64,000 nucleotides of DNA from Mixta hanseatica. GTDB taxonomy: Bacteria; Pseudomonadota; Gammaproteobacteria; Enterobacterales; Enterobacteriaceae. The DNA is taken from NCBI RefSeq assembly GCF_023517775.1, contig NZ_CP082904.1:248001-312000 (forward strand). Reading direction: 5' to 3'. This document shows, in pieces, positions 45,102 to 55,286 of this stretch. The notes under the pieces are model-generated. The model worked only from the letters and a program-made list of their open reading frames with translations. It was not told the origin of the DNA and ran no database searches. The position numbers and the translations under genes are program-made. Position 1 is the stretch's first letter, and each line of letters starts with the position of its first letter.

Positions 45102-45959
45102 ATGACCAAAGAAATGCACACTTTAGCTATTGCTCCTCTTGGTAACCTGGAATCTTATATTCGGGCCGCCAATACCTGGCCGATGCTAACGGCAGAAGAG
45201 GAAAAAGCGCTGGCTGAACGGCTGCATTACCAGGGCGATCTGGATGCGGCTAAAACGCTGATCCTGTCTCACCTCCGCTTTGTTGTTCATATCGCTCGTA
45301 ACTATGCGGGCTATGGCCTGCCGCAGGCGGATCTGATTCAGGAAGGGAACATCGGCCTGATGAAAGCGGTTCGTCGCTTTAACCCGGAAGTAGGGGTTCG
45401 CCTGGTTTCATTTGCCGTTCACTGGATTAAAGCGGAAATCCATGAATACGTGCTGCGTAACTGGCGTATCGTGAAGGTTGCGACCACTAAAGCGCAGCGC
45501 AAACTGTTCTTTAATCTGCGTAAAACCAAGCAGCGTCTGGGCTGGTTTAATCAGGATGAAGTAGAAATGGTGGCGCGTGAGCTGGGCGTGAGCAGCAAAG
45601 ACGTACGTGAAATGGAATCGCGTATGGCTGCGCAGGATATGACTTTCGATCTGACCTCTGAAGATGAATCAGGCGAAGGCAAAAGCATGGCGCCAGTGCT
45701 TTATCTGCAGGATAAAACCTCTGACTTTGCCGACGGCATCGAAGAAGACAACTGGGAAAACCATGCGGCAGATAAACTGAGCGATGCGCTGCAGGGGCTG
45801 GATGAGCGCAGCCAGCATATCATTCGTGCCCGTTGGCTGGATGATGACAATAAAACCACGCTGCAGGAGCTGGCCGATAAATACGGTGTTTCAGCGGAGC
45901 GCGTGCGTCAGCTTGAGAAAAACGCAATGAAAAAATTGCGGATGGCCATTGAAGCCTGA
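45102..45959 (+). CDS. rpoH: RpoH, heat-shock sigma factor 32
   Basis: 285-aa sigma factor directing RNA polymerase to heat-shock promoters. Region 2 ([34 protein letters not shown]), the RpoH box [15 protein letters not shown] and region 4 ([22 protein letters not shown]) are all conserved. The start is preceded by GAGGGTTTGA, as in E. coli, where the leader and early coding region form a thermosensor controlling translation; pairing was not computed here. Single gene with its own terminator. Confidence 0.97.
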   Translation: MTKEMHTLAIAPLGNLESYIRAANTWPMLTAEEEKALAERLHYQGDLDAAKTLILSHLRFVVHIARNYAGYGLPQADLIQEGNIGLMKAVRRFNPEVGVRLVSFAVHWIKAEIHEYVLRNWRIVKVATTKAQRKLFFNLRKTKQRLGWFNQDEVEMVARELGVSSKDVREMESRMAAQDMTFDLTSEDESGEGKSMAPVLYLQDKTSDFADGIEEDNWENHAADKLSDALQGLDERSQHIIRARWLDDDNKTTLQELADKYGVSAERVRQLEKNAMKKLRMAIEA

Positions 45960-45976
45960 TGCTTCATTAGGGTCAG

Positions 45977-46004
45977 GGGCGGCTTAACAGGCCGCCCTTT
46001 TTTA
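45977..46004 (+). terminator. rpoH terminator
   Basis: Stem GGGCGGC/GCCGCCC with a 7-nt loop and six T, 17 bp after the rpoH stop. Confidence 0.9.
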
Positions 46005-46053
46005 TGGGCCTTTATTGATAATATTAAGCTGTTTTCAGCAGTAAATGCGCTGA

Positions 46054-46449
46054 TTATTCGACGTTATAGACCCAGCCGTCAGCCTGGGTGCGAAAGCCGC
46101 AGGATTGCATAAACGCGGCAATCACCTGCTGATCGGCCTCGCCGTCATCGGCCATCCACCAGTGCGTCACCGACGAATTTTGCGCGATAACCTCTTCCAG
46201 TAAATATTGACCGACGCCACGACGGCGGGTCACCTCCCTGACTTCCAGCTTTGACAGTTCACCCTGCGTGCCGCGTATATTCAGCTCCACCGCCGCCAGC
46301 AGGCGCTCATTAAAACGTGCAGCGTACAGCCGATGATTTTCGTTCAGCTTTTTTTCTAGCGCATCACAGTCAACGCCAGGCCAGATTTTGCCGAGATCGA
46401 TACGATCCTGCGCACCCAACTGTAGCAGTCGGATAATAGTAAGTTTCAT
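46054..46449 (-). CDS. panM: PanM (PanZ), PanD maturation factor
   Basis: 131-aa GNAT-fold protein that binds acetyl-CoA and triggers self-cleavage of aspartate decarboxylase PanD, linking CoA level to pantothenate synthesis. Motifs: KLEVREVTRRRGVGQYLLEEV (acetyl-CoA loop), VTHWWMADDG, GFRTQADGWVYNV. In E. coli livJ lies between rpoH and this gene; here only a terminator does. Confidence 0.92.
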   Translation of the reverse strand: MKLTIIRLLQLGAQDRIDLGKIWPGVDCDALEKKLNENHRLYAARFNERLLAAVELNIRGTQGELSKLEVREVTRRRGVGQYLLEEVIAQNSSVTHWWMADDGEADQQVIAAFMQSCGFRTQADGWVYNVE

Positions 46450-46807
46450 GAAATAACCAGCCCCGGGGTAAAAGGCATATTGTAGCGAAAATGTTCAAAA
46501 AATGACGTGTAACTTTTTCTGTACGAAAACGAAGCAATCTGTTTTTTGCTGCGCCGTTATTCCGGGTAAACACTTAAGTCAGGCCATAGTGCCAGCATAA
46601 CGCGCTGGCTAAATGGCTAAAATGCCATCATAACTGCCAGATGATTGTCCTGTAGCAAAGGCGTAATTTTGATTATCTCAGTTGATTTACAGAATAAAAT
46701 TCCTGTTTAATGGACTGAAAATAAAGCCTTATTTATAAAAATGGCGGGCTTATATTCCTAACTCGTTAACATTAAACAAGTTTTGTTCTATGACCTGCTC
46801 AAAATAA
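46450..46807. other. Intergenic region upstream of livK
   Basis: AT-rich 400-bp gap between panM and livK, divergent. No gene was recognised. It should carry the livK promoter and Lrp sites; I could not assign them. Confidence 0.5.
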
Positions 46808-46837
46808 TCACAACGCACATCACAACAGACACAACAG
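46808..46837 (+). promoter_or_regulatory. CA-rich leader, candidate GcvB sRNA target
   Basis: About 30 nt containing almost only C and A (CACAACG, CATCACAACAGACACAACAG), 15-44 nt before the livK start. GcvB's G/U-rich R1 region is known to bind such leaders in amino-acid transporter mRNAs, including livJ/livK of enterics. Confidence 0.5.
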
Positions 46838-46851
46838 ATGGGGAAGTCAGG

Positions 46852-47967
46852 ATGAAGATAAGTAAAGGTCGCGTAATGCTGGCAGGGTGTATGGCGCTGG
46901 CAATGAGCCAGGCTGCGCTGGCGGAGGATATCAAAGTCGCCATTGTGGGGGCGATGTCAGGACCGGTGGCGCAATATGGTGATATGCAATTTACCGGCGC
47001 CACACAGGCGATTGCTGACCTTAACGCCAAAGGCGGCGTGAACGGCAATAAGCTGGTGGCGGTGAAATATGATGACGCCTGCGACCCCAAGCAGGCGGTC
47101 GCGGTGGCTAACAAAGTGATTAACGAAGGCATTCGTTACGTTATCGGCCACCTTTGTTCTTCTTCCACCCAGCCTGCCTCTGATATTTATGAAGATGAAG
47201 GCGTGTTGATGATTACCCCGGCCGCCACCGCCGCCGATCTGACTTCCCGCGGCTATCAACTGATTATGCGCACCACCGGTCTGGATTCCGATCAGGGTCC
47301 GACCGCCGCGAAATATATCCTCGACACCATCAAACCCCAACGCATCGCGATCGTGCATGACAAGCAGCAGTACGGCGAAGGTCTGGCGCGCTCGGTGCAG
47401 GAAAGCCTGAAAAAAGCCAACGCGCCGATCGCGATGTTCGAAGGTATTACCGCAGGCGATAAAGACTTCTCTACGCTGATTGCGCGTCTGAAAAAAGAGA
47501 ACATCGATTTCGTCTACTTTGGCGGCTACTACCCGGAAATGGGCCAGATTGTGCGGCAGGCTCGTGCTGCCGGTCTGAAAACTCAGTTTATGGGCCCGGA
47601 AGGGGTAGGCAACGCATCGCTCTCTAATATTGCCGGCGCGGCGTCTGAAGGCATGCTGGTGACCCTGCCGAAACGCTATGACCAGGTAGAGGCAAACCAA
47701 CCGATCGTTAACGCCATCAAAGCGAAAAAGCTGGATGCCACGGGTCCGTTCGTCTGGACTACCTATGCGGCGCTGCAGTCGCTGGCGGCTGGCATCGAGC
47801 GTAGCAAAAGCGAAGAGCCGGCGGATATCGCTAAAAACCTGAAAGAAGGCCAGCCGGTACCCACGGTAATGGGCAACCTGAACTGGGATCAAAAAGGCGA
47901 TCTGAAAGGGTTTGAATTTGGCGTGTTCAAATGGCACGCCGATGGCACCTCAACCGCAGTGAAGTAA
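46852..47967 (+). CDS. livK: LivK, branched-chain amino-acid/leucine binding protein
   Basis: 371-aa periplasmic binding protein. A signal peptide of 24 residues ends ALA before [19 protein letters not shown]. The mature protein is a typical type I periplasmic binding protein with the Cys pair DDACDPKQA / [12 protein letters not shown] 46852 has a GTCAGG ribosome site; the open frame extends 69 bp upstream. It supplies Leu (and possibly Ile/Val) to LivHMGF. With no livJ nearby it may be the only binding protein. A 22-nt palindrome (47994-48015) follows the stop and probably lowers read-through into livH. Confidence 0.94.
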   Translation: MKISKGRVMLAGCMALAMSQAALAEDIKVAIVGAMSGPVAQYGDMQFTGATQAIADLNAKGGVNGNKLVAVKYDDACDPKQAVAVANKVINEGIRYVIGHLCSSSTQPASDIYEDEGVLMITPAATAADLTSRGYQLIMRTTGLDSDQGPTAAKYILDTIKPQRIAIVHDKQQYGEGLARSVQESLKKANAPIAMFEGITAGDKDFSTLIARLKKENIDFVYFGGYYPEMGQIVRQARAAGLKTQFMGPEGVGNASLSNIAGAASEGMLVTLPKRYDQVEANQPIVNAIKAKKLDATGPFVWTTYAALQSLAAGIERSKSEEPADIAKNLKEGQPVPTVMGNLNWDQKGDLKGFEFGVFKWHADGTSTAVK

Positions 47968-47993
47968 AGCGCGCATTTAGATAGTGGCCGTTC

Positions 47994-48015
47994 GGGGTCA
48001 GGCGCGCCTGGCCCC
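47994..48015 (+). terminator. GC-rich palindrome between livK and livH
   Basis: GGGGTCAGGCG/CGCCTGGCCCC, without T-run; probable 3' stabiliser or attenuator giving more binding protein than permease. Confidence 0.5.
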
Positions 48016-48094
48016 TGTTCTATCCTGCACTTCGTGAAGACGGACGTTTTTTTGCTGCTGGCGGTGCCTGCGCAGCTTTGTTGGGGTTTATCTT

Positions 48095-49021
48095 ATGTCC
48101 GAGCAGTTTCTCTATTTTGTTCAGCAGTTGCTTAATGGCGTGACCTTAGGCAGCACCTACGCGCTGATCGCCATCGGCTACACCATGGTGTACGGCATCA
48201 TCGGCATGATCAACTTCGCGCATGGCGAAGTGTATATGATTGGCAGCTATGTCTCCTTTATCGTGATTGCCGCCCTGATGATGGTCGGTATTGATGTCGG
48301 CTGGGTGTTAATCGGCGCCGGTTTCCTGGCGGCGATTGTGATTGCCAGCGCTTATGGCTGGAGCATTGAACGCGTCGCCTATAAGCCGGTGCGCTCTTCC
48401 AAACGCCTGATTGCGCTGATCTCTGCCATCGGCATGTCTATTTTCCTGCAAAACTACGTCAGCCTGACCCAGGGATCACGCGATCTCGCCTTGCCGGGCC
48501 TGGTCAGCGGCCAGCTGACGCTGGGCGAAAGCAACGGGTTCGCCGCCACCATCAGCACCATGCAGGTGGTGATCTGGCTGGTGACCTTCCTCGCCATGTT
48601 GGCGCTGACGCTGTTTATCCGCTATTCCCGCATGGGGCGCGCCTGCCGCGCCTGCGCCGAGGATTTAAAAATGGCCAGCCTGCTGGGCATCAATACTGAC
48701 CGGGTCATCTCCCTGACTTTCGTGATCGGCGCGGCGATGGCGGCGGTGGCGGGCGTGCTGCTGGGTCAGTTTTACGGTGTCATTAACCCCTATATCGGTT
48801 TTATGGCGGGCATGAAAGCCTTTACCGCCGCGGTCCTGGGTGGCATCGGCAGTATTCCCGGCGCGATGCTGGGCGGCCTGGTGTTAGGCATCGCCGAAGC
48901 GCTAACCTCCGCCTATCTCAGTACGGAATATAAAGATGTGGTCTCTTTTGCGCTGCTGATTGTGGTACTGCTGGTTATGCCGACGGGTATCCTCGGTCGT
49001 CCGGAGGTAGAAAAAGTATGA
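48095..49021 (+). CDS. livH: LivH, branched-chain amino-acid permease
   Basis: 308-aa inner-membrane permease, same length and near-identical layout to E. coli LivH. Motifs: [56 protein letters not shown]. It pairs with LivM; ATGA overlap with livM. Confidence 0.96.
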   Translation: MSEQFLYFVQQLLNGVTLGSTYALIAIGYTMVYGIIGMINFAHGEVYMIGSYVSFIVIAALMMVGIDVGWVLIGAGFLAAIVIASAYGWSIERVAYKPVRSSKRLIALISAIGMSIFLQNYVSLTQGSRDLALPGLVSGQLTLGESNGFAATISTMQVVIWLVTFLAMLALTLFIRYSRMGRACRACAEDLKMASLLGINTDRVISLTFVIGAAMAAVAGVLLGQFYGVINPYIGFMAGMKAFTAAVLGGIGSIPGAMLGGLVLGIAEALTSAYLSTEYKDVVSFALLIVVLLVMPTGILGRPEVEKV

Positions 49022-50292
49022 AGCCCGCTCACTTTTTTAATGCCGTTATTTCGGCATTAATGCTGTTAATCCTTGCTGCCTTCTTTATGGGCATGCGCCT
49101 TAATCTCGACGGCACGCGGCTGGTGGTGAATAACGCCGGCAGCGTGCGCTGGAACTGGATCGCCATCGGCTGCGCCGTGGTGTTTGTCTTCCAACTGCTG
49201 CGCCCGCTGGTGGGGCGCAGCCTGAAGCGCGGCGGTCGTGGCGGCTTTGTGCTGCCGAGCTTTGACGGCAGCACGCCGAAGCAGAAGCTGCTGGCGCTGC
49301 TGTTTATCGTGGCGGCGGTGATCTGGCCATTTATCGTCTCGCGCGGGACAGTGGATATTGCCACGCTGACGCTGATTTACGTGATGCTAGGGCTGGGGCT
49401 GAACGTGGTGGTGGGGCTTTCCGGCCTGCTGGTGCTGGGCTATGGCGGTTTTTACGCCATCGGCGCCTACACTTTCGCGCTGCTTAACCACTACTACGGG
49501 CTGGGATTCTGGCAGTGCCTGCCGCTGGCGGGGCTGGTTTCCGCGCTGTTTGGCCTGCTGCTGGGCTTTCCAGTGCTGCGCCTGCGCGGCGACTATCTGG
49601 CGATCGTCACGCTCGGCTTTGGCGAAATCGTGCGTATTCTGTTGCTAAACAACACCGCCATTACCGGCGGTCCGAACGGCATCAGCCAGATCCCGAAACC
49701 AACCTTTTTCGGCCTGGAGTTTAACCGCAGCGCGCGCGATGGCGGCTGGGATACCTTCCACCATTTCTTTAACCTGAAATACGATCCCAGCGACCGTATT
49801 ATTTTTCTTTATCTGGTGGCGCTGCTGCTGGTGGTGTTAACGCTGTTTGTGATCAATCGCCTGCTGCGCATGCCGCTGGGTCGCGCCTGGGAAGCGCTGC
49901 GTGAAGATGAGATCGCCTGCCGTTCGCTGGGCCTTAGCCCCACGCGCATCAAGCTGACCGCCTTCACGATCAGCGCCGCGTTTGCTGGTTTCGCCGGCAG
50001 TCTGTTTGCCGCACGTCAGGGCTTTATCAGCCCGGAATCCTTTACCTTTGCCGAATCGGCTTTTGTGCTGGCGATTGTGGTGCTGGGCGGCATGGGTTCG
50101 CAGTTTGCGGTGATTTTGGCGGCGATTCTGCTGGTGGTCTCGCGCGAGCTGATGCGCGATTTGAATGAATACAGCATGCTGGTGCTGGGTGCGCTGATGG
50201 TGCTGATGATGATCTGGCGTCCGCAGGGATTATTGCCGATGCAGCGTCCGCATCTGAAGCTGAAGGGCGAGCAACAAGGAGAGCAGGCATGA
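49018..50292 (+). CDS. livM: LivM, branched-chain amino-acid permease
   Basis: 424-aa permease with an N-terminal extension carrying two extra helices before the core LivM fold ([58 protein letters not shown]). Overlaps livH and livG by ATGA at both ends, so translation is tightly coupled. Confidence 0.95.
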   Translation: MKPAHFFNAVISALMLLILAAFFMGMRLNLDGTRLVVNNAGSVRWNWIAIGCAVVFVFQLLRPLVGRSLKRGGRGGFVLPSFDGSTPKQKLLALLFIVAAVIWPFIVSRGTVDIATLTLIYVMLGLGLNVVVGLSGLLVLGYGGFYAIGAYTFALLNHYYGLGFWQCLPLAGLVSALFGLLLGFPVLRLRGDYLAIVTLGFGEIVRILLLNNTAITGGPNGISQIPKPTFFGLEFNRSARDGGWDTFHHFFNLKYDPSDRIIFLYLVALLLVVLTLFVINRLLRMPLGRAWEALREDEIACRSLGLSPTRIKLTAFTISAAFAGFAGSLFAARQGFISPESFTFAESAFVLAIVVLGGMGSQFAVILAAILLVVSRELMRDLNEYSMLVLGALMVLMMIWRPQGLLPMQRPHLKLKGEQQGEQA

Positions 50293-51056
50293 GTCAGCCT
50301 TTATTAACGGTGGAAGGCCTGATGATGCGCTTTGGCGGCCTGCTGGCGGTAAATAACGTGGCGCTGGAGCTTTATCCGCAAGAGATCGTGTCGTTGATTG
50401 GTCCGAACGGTGCGGGAAAAACCACGGTGTTTAACTGCCTGACCGGTTTTTATAAGCCGACCGGCGGATCGATTCGTTTAGGCGATCGTCAATTGGCCGG
50501 ACTGCCGGGCCAACAGATCGCGCGCATGGGTATTGTGCGCACCTTCCAGCATGTCCGCCTGTTCCGTGAGATGACGGTGATTGAAAACCTGCTGGTGGCG
50601 CAGCATCAGCATCTGAAAAGCGGGCTCTTTGCCGGCCTGCTGAAAACGCCCGCTTTCCGACGCAGTGAAAGCGAGGCGCTGGATCAGGCCGCTAACTGGC
50701 TGCGGCGCGTCGGACTGTTAGAGATGGCTAACCGGCAGGCGGGTAATCTGGCCTATGGTCAGCAACGGCGGCTGGAAATCGCCCGCTGCATGGTGACGCG
50801 CCCGGAAATTCTGATGCTGGATGAGCCGGCGGCGGGCCTGAATCCGAAAGAAACGCATGAACTGGATGAGCTGATTGCCGAACTGCGCGGCGAGCATAAG
50901 GTTACGGTGCTGCTGATTGAGCATGATATGAAGTTGGTGATGGGCATTTCCGATCGCATCTATGTCGTTAACCAGGGAACGCCGCTGGCAAACGGCACGC
51001 CGGAAGAGGTACGTAACAACCCGGACGTGATCCGTGCATATTTAGGTGAGGCATAA
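50289..51056 (+). CDS. livG: LivG, branched-chain amino-acid ABC ATPase
   Basis: 255-aa ATPase with Walker [10 protein letters not shown], signature [14 protein letters not shown] (LAYGQ variant usual for LivG), Walker [12 protein letters not shown] and switch IEHDM. Forms a heterodimer with LivF. Confidence 0.96.
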   Translation: MSQPLLTVEGLMMRFGGLLAVNNVALELYPQEIVSLIGPNGAGKTTVFNCLTGFYKPTGGSIRLGDRQLAGLPGQQIARMGIVRTFQHVRLFREMTVIENLLVAQHQHLKSGLFAGLLKTPAFRRSESEALDQAANWLRRVGLLEMANRQAGNLAYGQQRRLEIARCMVTRPEILMLDEPAAGLNPKETHELDELIAELRGEHKVTVLLIEHDMKLVMGISDRIYVVNQGTPLANGTPEEVRNNPDVIRAYLGEA

Positions 51057-51057
51057 A

Positions 51058-51771
51058 ATGGCGAATCCGATGTTAACGCTTAACAAGGTTAGCGCGCATT
51101 ACGGCAAGATTCAGGCGCTGCATCAGGTAAGCCTGGAGATAAATCAGGGCGAAATCGTCACGCTGATCGGTGCCAACGGCGCGGGAAAAACCACGCTGTT
51201 GGGTACCCTGTGCGGCGAGCCGCGCGCCTCTGAAGGCACCATCTCCTTTGATGGTAAAAATATTACCGACTGGCAAACGGCGCGCATTATGCGCGAAGCG
51301 ATTGCTATCGTGCCGGAAGGGCGCCGGGTCTTTTCGCGGATGACGGTGGAAGAGAACCTGGCGATGGGCGGTTTTTTCGCCAGCCGTCAGGAGTATCAGC
51401 AGCGAATTGCTCAGGTCTATGAGCTGTTTCCGCGCCTGCATGAACGGCGTATTCAACGCGCAGGCACCATGTCGGGCGGCGAGCAGCAAATGCTGGCGAT
51501 TGGGCGCGCGCTAATGAGCCAGCCGCGGTTGCTGCTGCTGGATGAGCCTTCGCTGGGGCTGGCGCCGATTATCATTCAACAGATTTTCGATACCATTGAG
51601 CAATTGCGCCAGGAGGGGATGACCATCTTCCTGGTAGAGCAAAACGCTAATCAGGCATTAAAGCTGGCTGACCGCGGCTACGTGCTGGAAAACGGTCACG
51701 TCGTGTTGGAGGACAGCGGCGATGCGCTGCTGGCTAACGAGGCTGTGCGCAGCGCTTACCTTGGCGCCTGA
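51058..51771 (+). CDS. livF: LivF, branched-chain amino-acid ABC ATPase
   Basis: 237-aa ATPase, same length as E. coli LivF: Walker A GANGAGKTT, signature MSGGEQQMLAIGRA, Walker B LLLDEPSLGLAP, switch VEQNANQAL. ATG 51058 starts 1 bp after livG; a longer frame from 51046 overlaps livG and is not needed. Last gene of livKHMGF. No classic terminator follows; the structured element at 51781-51940 lies directly downstream. Confidence 0.95.
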   Translation: MANPMLTLNKVSAHYGKIQALHQVSLEINQGEIVTLIGANGAGKTTLLGTLCGEPRASEGTISFDGKNITDWQTARIMREAIAIVPEGRRVFSRMTVEENLAMGGFFASRQEYQQRIAQVYELFPRLHERRIQRAGTMSGGEQQMLAIGRALMSQPRLLLLDEPSLGLAPIIIQQIFDTIEQLRQEGMTIFLVEQNANQALKLADRGYVLENGHVVLEDSGDALLANEAVRSAYLGA

Positions 51772-51780
51772 TATCACACG

Positions 51781-51940
51781 GCAGGCGACACCCAAAGCCC
51801 GAAGATGCTTTAAGCAGGCGACACCGAAGCTCAGGGCAGGCGGGGTTCCGGCCAGAAGTAAAGCGTCCCGCGCCATGGAAGGCGCGGGCCGAGCCTGTCA
51901 TGGATGACGGCAGTTGCTTTACGGAAGGCCGGAACCTCGC
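51781..51940. repeat. Structured palindromic element between livF and ugpB
   Basis: Two direct copies of GCAGGCGACACC (51781-51792, 51814-51825) are followed by a large inverted repeat: 25-nt arms at 51840-51864 and 51916-51940 pair at 20 of 25 positions (one 4-nt internal mismatch, one single mismatch). The 51-bp interior holds a perfect 8-bp stem CCCGCGCC/GGCGCGGG (51867-51888) and an imperfect stem GCCTGTCA...TGACGGC. The result is a cloverleaf-like cruciform. No coding sense. It may be a dispersed repeat family (MITE-like) or a terminator of liv transcripts; unrecognised. Confidence 0.75.
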
Positions 51941-52034
51941 TTGCGTCTCCGCTCGTCCGGCAAAACCTTTACTCCTGGCATCCTCAACGCGTTCATCGTT
52001 CAGCGCCCGTTTCCGCCCGCCCAGTGCAACCTCG

Positions 52035-52085
52035 CTGTCATCTTTCCGTCACCTGCTGGTTATCTCACCGTCATTTTTCCGTGTC
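52035..52085 (+). promoter_or_regulatory. Pho box array upstream of ugpB
   Basis: CTGTCAT-N4-CCGTCAC (52035-52052) is a full Pho box. Further half-sites follow at exact 11-bp steps: 52057 (weak), CCGTCAT at 52068 and CCGTGTC at 52079. PhoB activation of ugp under phosphate starvation is known in E. coli. Confidence 0.8.
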
Positions 52086-52149
52086 ATGTTACGTTGCGAA
52101 CAAAAAAAGTGTGTTTTTACGCATACCTACAATGTCACAGGAAAATGCT

Positions 52150-53469
52150 ATGTCCTCCTTTACGTTTCGTCATACCGCTCTCAGCATGGTGCTGGGGTTG
52201 GCACTGAGCGGCAACGCCCTGGCCGCGACGGAAATTCCGTTCTGGCACTCCATGGAAGGCGAATTAGGCAAAGAAGTTGACTCACTGGCTCAACGTTTTA
52301 ACCAGGCACATCCCGATTATAAAATCGTACCGGTTTATAAAGGCAACTATGAGCAGAGCCTGGCCGCCGGTATCGCCGCGGTACGTACCGGCAAAGCGCC
52401 AGCGATTTTGCAGGTTTACGAAGTCGGCACCGCTACTATGATGGCTTCTAAAGCGATCAAGCCGGTGTATGAAGTGTTTAACGATGCGGGCATCACCTTC
52501 GATGAATCGCAGTTTGTTCCCACGGTCTCGGGTTACTATACCGACGCGAAAAGCGGTCATCTGCTGTCGCAGCCGTTTAACAGCTCTACGCCGGTACTCT
52601 ATTACAACAAAGACGCCTTTAAAAAAGCGGGATTAGATCCGGAGCAGCCGCCGAAAACCTGGCAGCAGCTGGCAAAAGATACCGCCGCGCTGCGTCAGGC
52701 GGGCATGAAATGCGGCTACGCCAGCGGCTGGCAGGGCTGGATCCAAATTGAAAACTTCAGCGCATGGCACGGGCTGCCGGTGGCTACCGAAAATAACGGT
52801 TTTGGCGGCACCAGCGCTGAGCTGATTTTCAATAAGCCGGAACAGGTGCGCCATATCGCCATGCTGCAAGAGATGAACAAAAAAGGTGACTTCACCTATT
52901 TTGGCCGTAAGGATGAATCTACCGAGAAGTTCTATAACGGCGACTGCGCCATCACCACCGCTTCATCCGGCTCGTTGGCGGATATACGTCAACATGCCAA
53001 ATTCAATTATGGCGTCGGCATGATGCCGTATGACGAAAGCGTGCCTTCCGCGCCGCAAAACGCCATTATCGGCGGGGCCAGCCTGTGGGTGATGCAGGGC
53101 AAAGACAACGCCACTTACAAAGGCGTCGCGGAATTCTTACAGTATCTCGCTCAGCCGGAAAACGCCGCCGAATGGCATCAGAAAACCGGTTATCTGCCGA
53201 TCACCAAGGCCGCTTACGAACTGACGCGTCAGCAGGGCTTCTATGAGAAGAACCCGGGCGCAGATATCGCTACGCGCCAGATGCTGAACAAGCCTCCGTT
53301 GGCTTTCACCAAAGGTTTACGCCTCGGCAATATGCCGCAGATCCGCACCATTGTTGATGAAGAACTGGAAGGCGTCTGGAGCGGCAGCAAAACCCCGCAG
53401 GCCGCGCTTGATTCCGCCGTCCAGCGCGGCAACCTGCTGCTGCGTCGCTTCGAACAACAGGTGAAGTAA
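52150..53469 (+). CDS. ugpB: UgpB, glycerol-3-phosphate binding protein
   Basis: 439-aa periplasmic protein that binds sn-glycerol-3-phosphate and glycerophosphocholine. Signal peptide of 25 residues ending NALA, then [16 protein letters not shown]. Strong match to E. coli UgpB (438 aa): [57 protein letters not shown] 52150 has AGGA 8 nt upstream; ATG 52132 is an alternative and the frame is open back to 51904. First gene of ugpBAECQ. Confidence 0.95.
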   Translation: MSSFTFRHTALSMVLGLALSGNALAATEIPFWHSMEGELGKEVDSLAQRFNQAHPDYKIVPVYKGNYEQSLAAGIAAVRTGKAPAILQVYEVGTATMMASKAIKPVYEVFNDAGITFDESQFVPTVSGYYTDAKSGHLLSQPFNSSTPVLYYNKDAFKKAGLDPEQPPKTWQQLAKDTAALRQAGMKCGYASGWQGWIQIENFSAWHGLPVATENNGFGGTSAELIFNKPEQVRHIAMLQEMNKKGDFTYFGRKDESTEKFYNGDCAITTASSGSLADIRQHAKFNYGVGMMPYDESVPSAPQNAIIGGASLWVMQGKDNATYKGVAEFLQYLAQPENAAEWHQKTGYLPITKAAYELTRQQGFYEKNPGADIATRQMLNKPPLAFTKGLRLGNMPQIRTIVDEELEGVWSGSKTPQAALDSAVQRGNLLLRRFEQQVK

Positions 53470-53475
53470 GCAGAC

Positions 53476-53499
53476 GCCGGGCCGCTGCGGCGGCCCGGC
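53476..53499 (+). terminator. GC-rich hairpin between ugpB and ugpA
   Basis: A perfect 10-bp stem GCCGGGCCGC/GCGGCCCGGC with a 4-nt loop and no T-run, 7 bp after the ugpB stop. It probably stabilises ugpB mRNA relative to the rest. Confidence 0.6.
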
Positions 53500-53553
53500 T
53501 AGCGCTGCGCTATGTTACGCACCGCCCGTGCCGATCTGTTATGGAATTACTGC

Positions 53554-54441
53554 ATGTCGAGTTCTCGTCCCGTTTTCCAGTCACGCTGGCTGCCCTGGGT
53601 ACTGGTTTTCCCTCAGTTGCTCATCACGCTGATCTTCTTTATCTGGCCTGCCGGCGAGGCGCTTTGGTACTCAGTACAAAGCGTCGATCCCTTTGGTTTT
53701 TCCAGCACCTTTGTCGGGCTGGAGAACTTCAGCCGCCTGCTGGATGACGCTTATTACCTTGAATCTTTCTGGACCACGCTGCTTTTCAGCGCGTTGGTCA
53801 CCGGCTTTGGGCTGATGATTTCGCTGCTGTTCGCCGCGCTGGCCGATTATGTGCTGCGCCTGAAGCGCTTTTATCAGACGCTGCTGTTGTTGCCCTACGC
53901 GGTTGCGCCCGCAATCGCCGCGGTGCTGTGGATGTTTTTATTTAATCCCGGCATCGGGCTAATAACGCACTTCTTGCAGAGCCTCGGCTACAACTGGAAC
54001 CACGCCCAGAATAGCGGTCAGGCGATGTTTCTGGTGGTGCTGGCCTCGGTATGGCAGCAGATCAGCTACAACTTTCTGTTTTTCTTCGCTGCGCTGCAGT
54101 CAATTCCGCGTTCTCTGGTAGAGGCGGCCGCTATTGACGGCGCCGGGCCGGTGCGCCGTTTCTTTCATCTTTCCCTGCCGCTGATCGCGCCGGTGAGTTT
54201 CTTTCTGCTGGTGGTGAATCTGGTTTACGCCTTTTTCGATACCTTCCCGGTGATTGACGCCGCCACCCAGGGCGGCCCGGTGCAGGCCACCACTACCCTG
54301 ATTTATAAGATTTACCGTGAAGGCTTTGCTGGTCTCGATCTCTCTTCATCGGCGGCGCAGTCGGTGGTGCTGATGTTGCTGGTGATTGTCTTAACCATTA
54401 TTCAGTTCCGCTACGTCGAGCGTAAGGTGCGTTATCAATGA
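53554..54441 (+). CDS. ugpA: UgpA, glycerol-3-phosphate permease
   Basis: 295-aa permease, identical length to E. coli UgpA; starts [15 protein letters not shown]. The EAA loop is [20 protein letters not shown]. About six membrane helices. ATG 53554 is preferred over the longer frame from 53512. ATGA overlap with ugpE. Confidence 0.96.
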   Translation: MSSSRPVFQSRWLPWVLVFPQLLITLIFFIWPAGEALWYSVQSVDPFGFSSTFVGLENFSRLLDDAYYLESFWTTLLFSALVTGFGLMISLLFAALADYVLRLKRFYQTLLLLPYAVAPAIAAVLWMFLFNPGIGLITHFLQSLGYNWNHAQNSGQAMFLVVLASVWQQISYNFLFFFAALQSIPRSLVEAAAIDGAGPVRRFFHLSLPLIAPVSFFLLVVNLVYAFFDTFPVIDAATQGGPVQATTTLIYKIYREGFAGLDLSSSAAQSVVLMLLVIVLTIIQFRYVERKVRYQ

Positions 54442-55283
54442 TTGAGAACCGTCGCGGGCTGGATATTTTCAGCCACGTTATGCTGATTTTAGGCATTCTC
54501 ACCATTCTGTTCCCGCTCTGGGTAGCCTTCGTGGCCGCTACGCTGGATAACCAGCAGATTTTTCAGGTGCCGATGACGCTGGTGCCCGGTACACAGCTAT
54601 GGCACAACCTGCGCGAGATCTGGCTGCACGGCGTCAGCAGCAACAGCGCGCCGATGAGCCTGTTGCTGTTGAACAGTACGCTAATGGCGCTGGGCATCAC
54701 CCTTGGCAAAATCACCGTTTCGATGCTTTCCGCCTTTGCGCTGGTCTGGTTTCGCTTTCCGCTGCGCAACCTGGTGTTCTGGATGATTTTTATCACTCTG
54801 ATGCTGCCGGTTGAGGTGCGTATTTTCCCCACGGTGGAGGTAGTGGCTAACCTGCAACTGCTCGACAGCTACAGCGGCCTGACGCTGCCGCTGATGGCCT
54901 CCGCTACCGCTACTTTCCTGTTTCGACAGTTTTTTATGTCGCTGCCCGATGAACTGCTGGAGGCGGCGCGTATTGATGGCGCCGGCCCGATGCGCTTTTT
55001 CCGCGATATCGTGTTACCGCTGTCGCGCACTAACCTGGCGGCGCTGTTCGTCATCACCTTTATCTACGGCTGGAACCAGTATCTGTGGCCGATTCTGATT
55101 ACCAGCGAAACAAAAATGGGCACGGCGGTGGCGGGCATTCGCAGCATGATCTCCTCCGGCGAAGGCACCACCCAATGGAATCTGGTGATGGCAGCGATGC
55201 TGCTGACGCTGATCCCGCCGGTGCTGGTGGTGATGGTAATGCAGCGGGCGTTTGTCCGTGGTTTGGTTGAGAGCGAGAAATAA
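54438..55283 (+). CDS. ugpE: UgpE, glycerol-3-phosphate permease
   Basis: 281-aa second permease subunit; EAA loop [20 protein letters not shown], with C-terminal [10 protein letters not shown]. Six membrane helices. Starts in the ugpA stop; 3 bp to ugpC. Confidence 0.95.
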   Translation: MIENRRGLDIFSHVMLILGILTILFPLWVAFVAATLDNQQIFQVPMTLVPGTQLWHNLREIWLHGVSSNSAPMSLLLLNSTLMALGITLGKITVSMLSAFALVWFRFPLRNLVFWMIFITLMLPVEVRIFPTVEVVANLQLLDSYSGLTLPLMASATATFLFRQFFMSLPDELLEAARIDGAGPMRFFRDIVLPLSRTNLAALFVITFIYGWNQYLWPILITSETKMGTAVAGIRSMISSGEGTTQWNLVMAAMLLTLIPPVLVVMVMQRAFVRGLVESEK

Positions 55284-55286
55284 ACT

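Noticed and set aside
51904..52149. 82-residue N-terminal extension of ugpB
   Set aside because: It would run through the cruciform and Pho boxes; the signal peptide starts at 52150.
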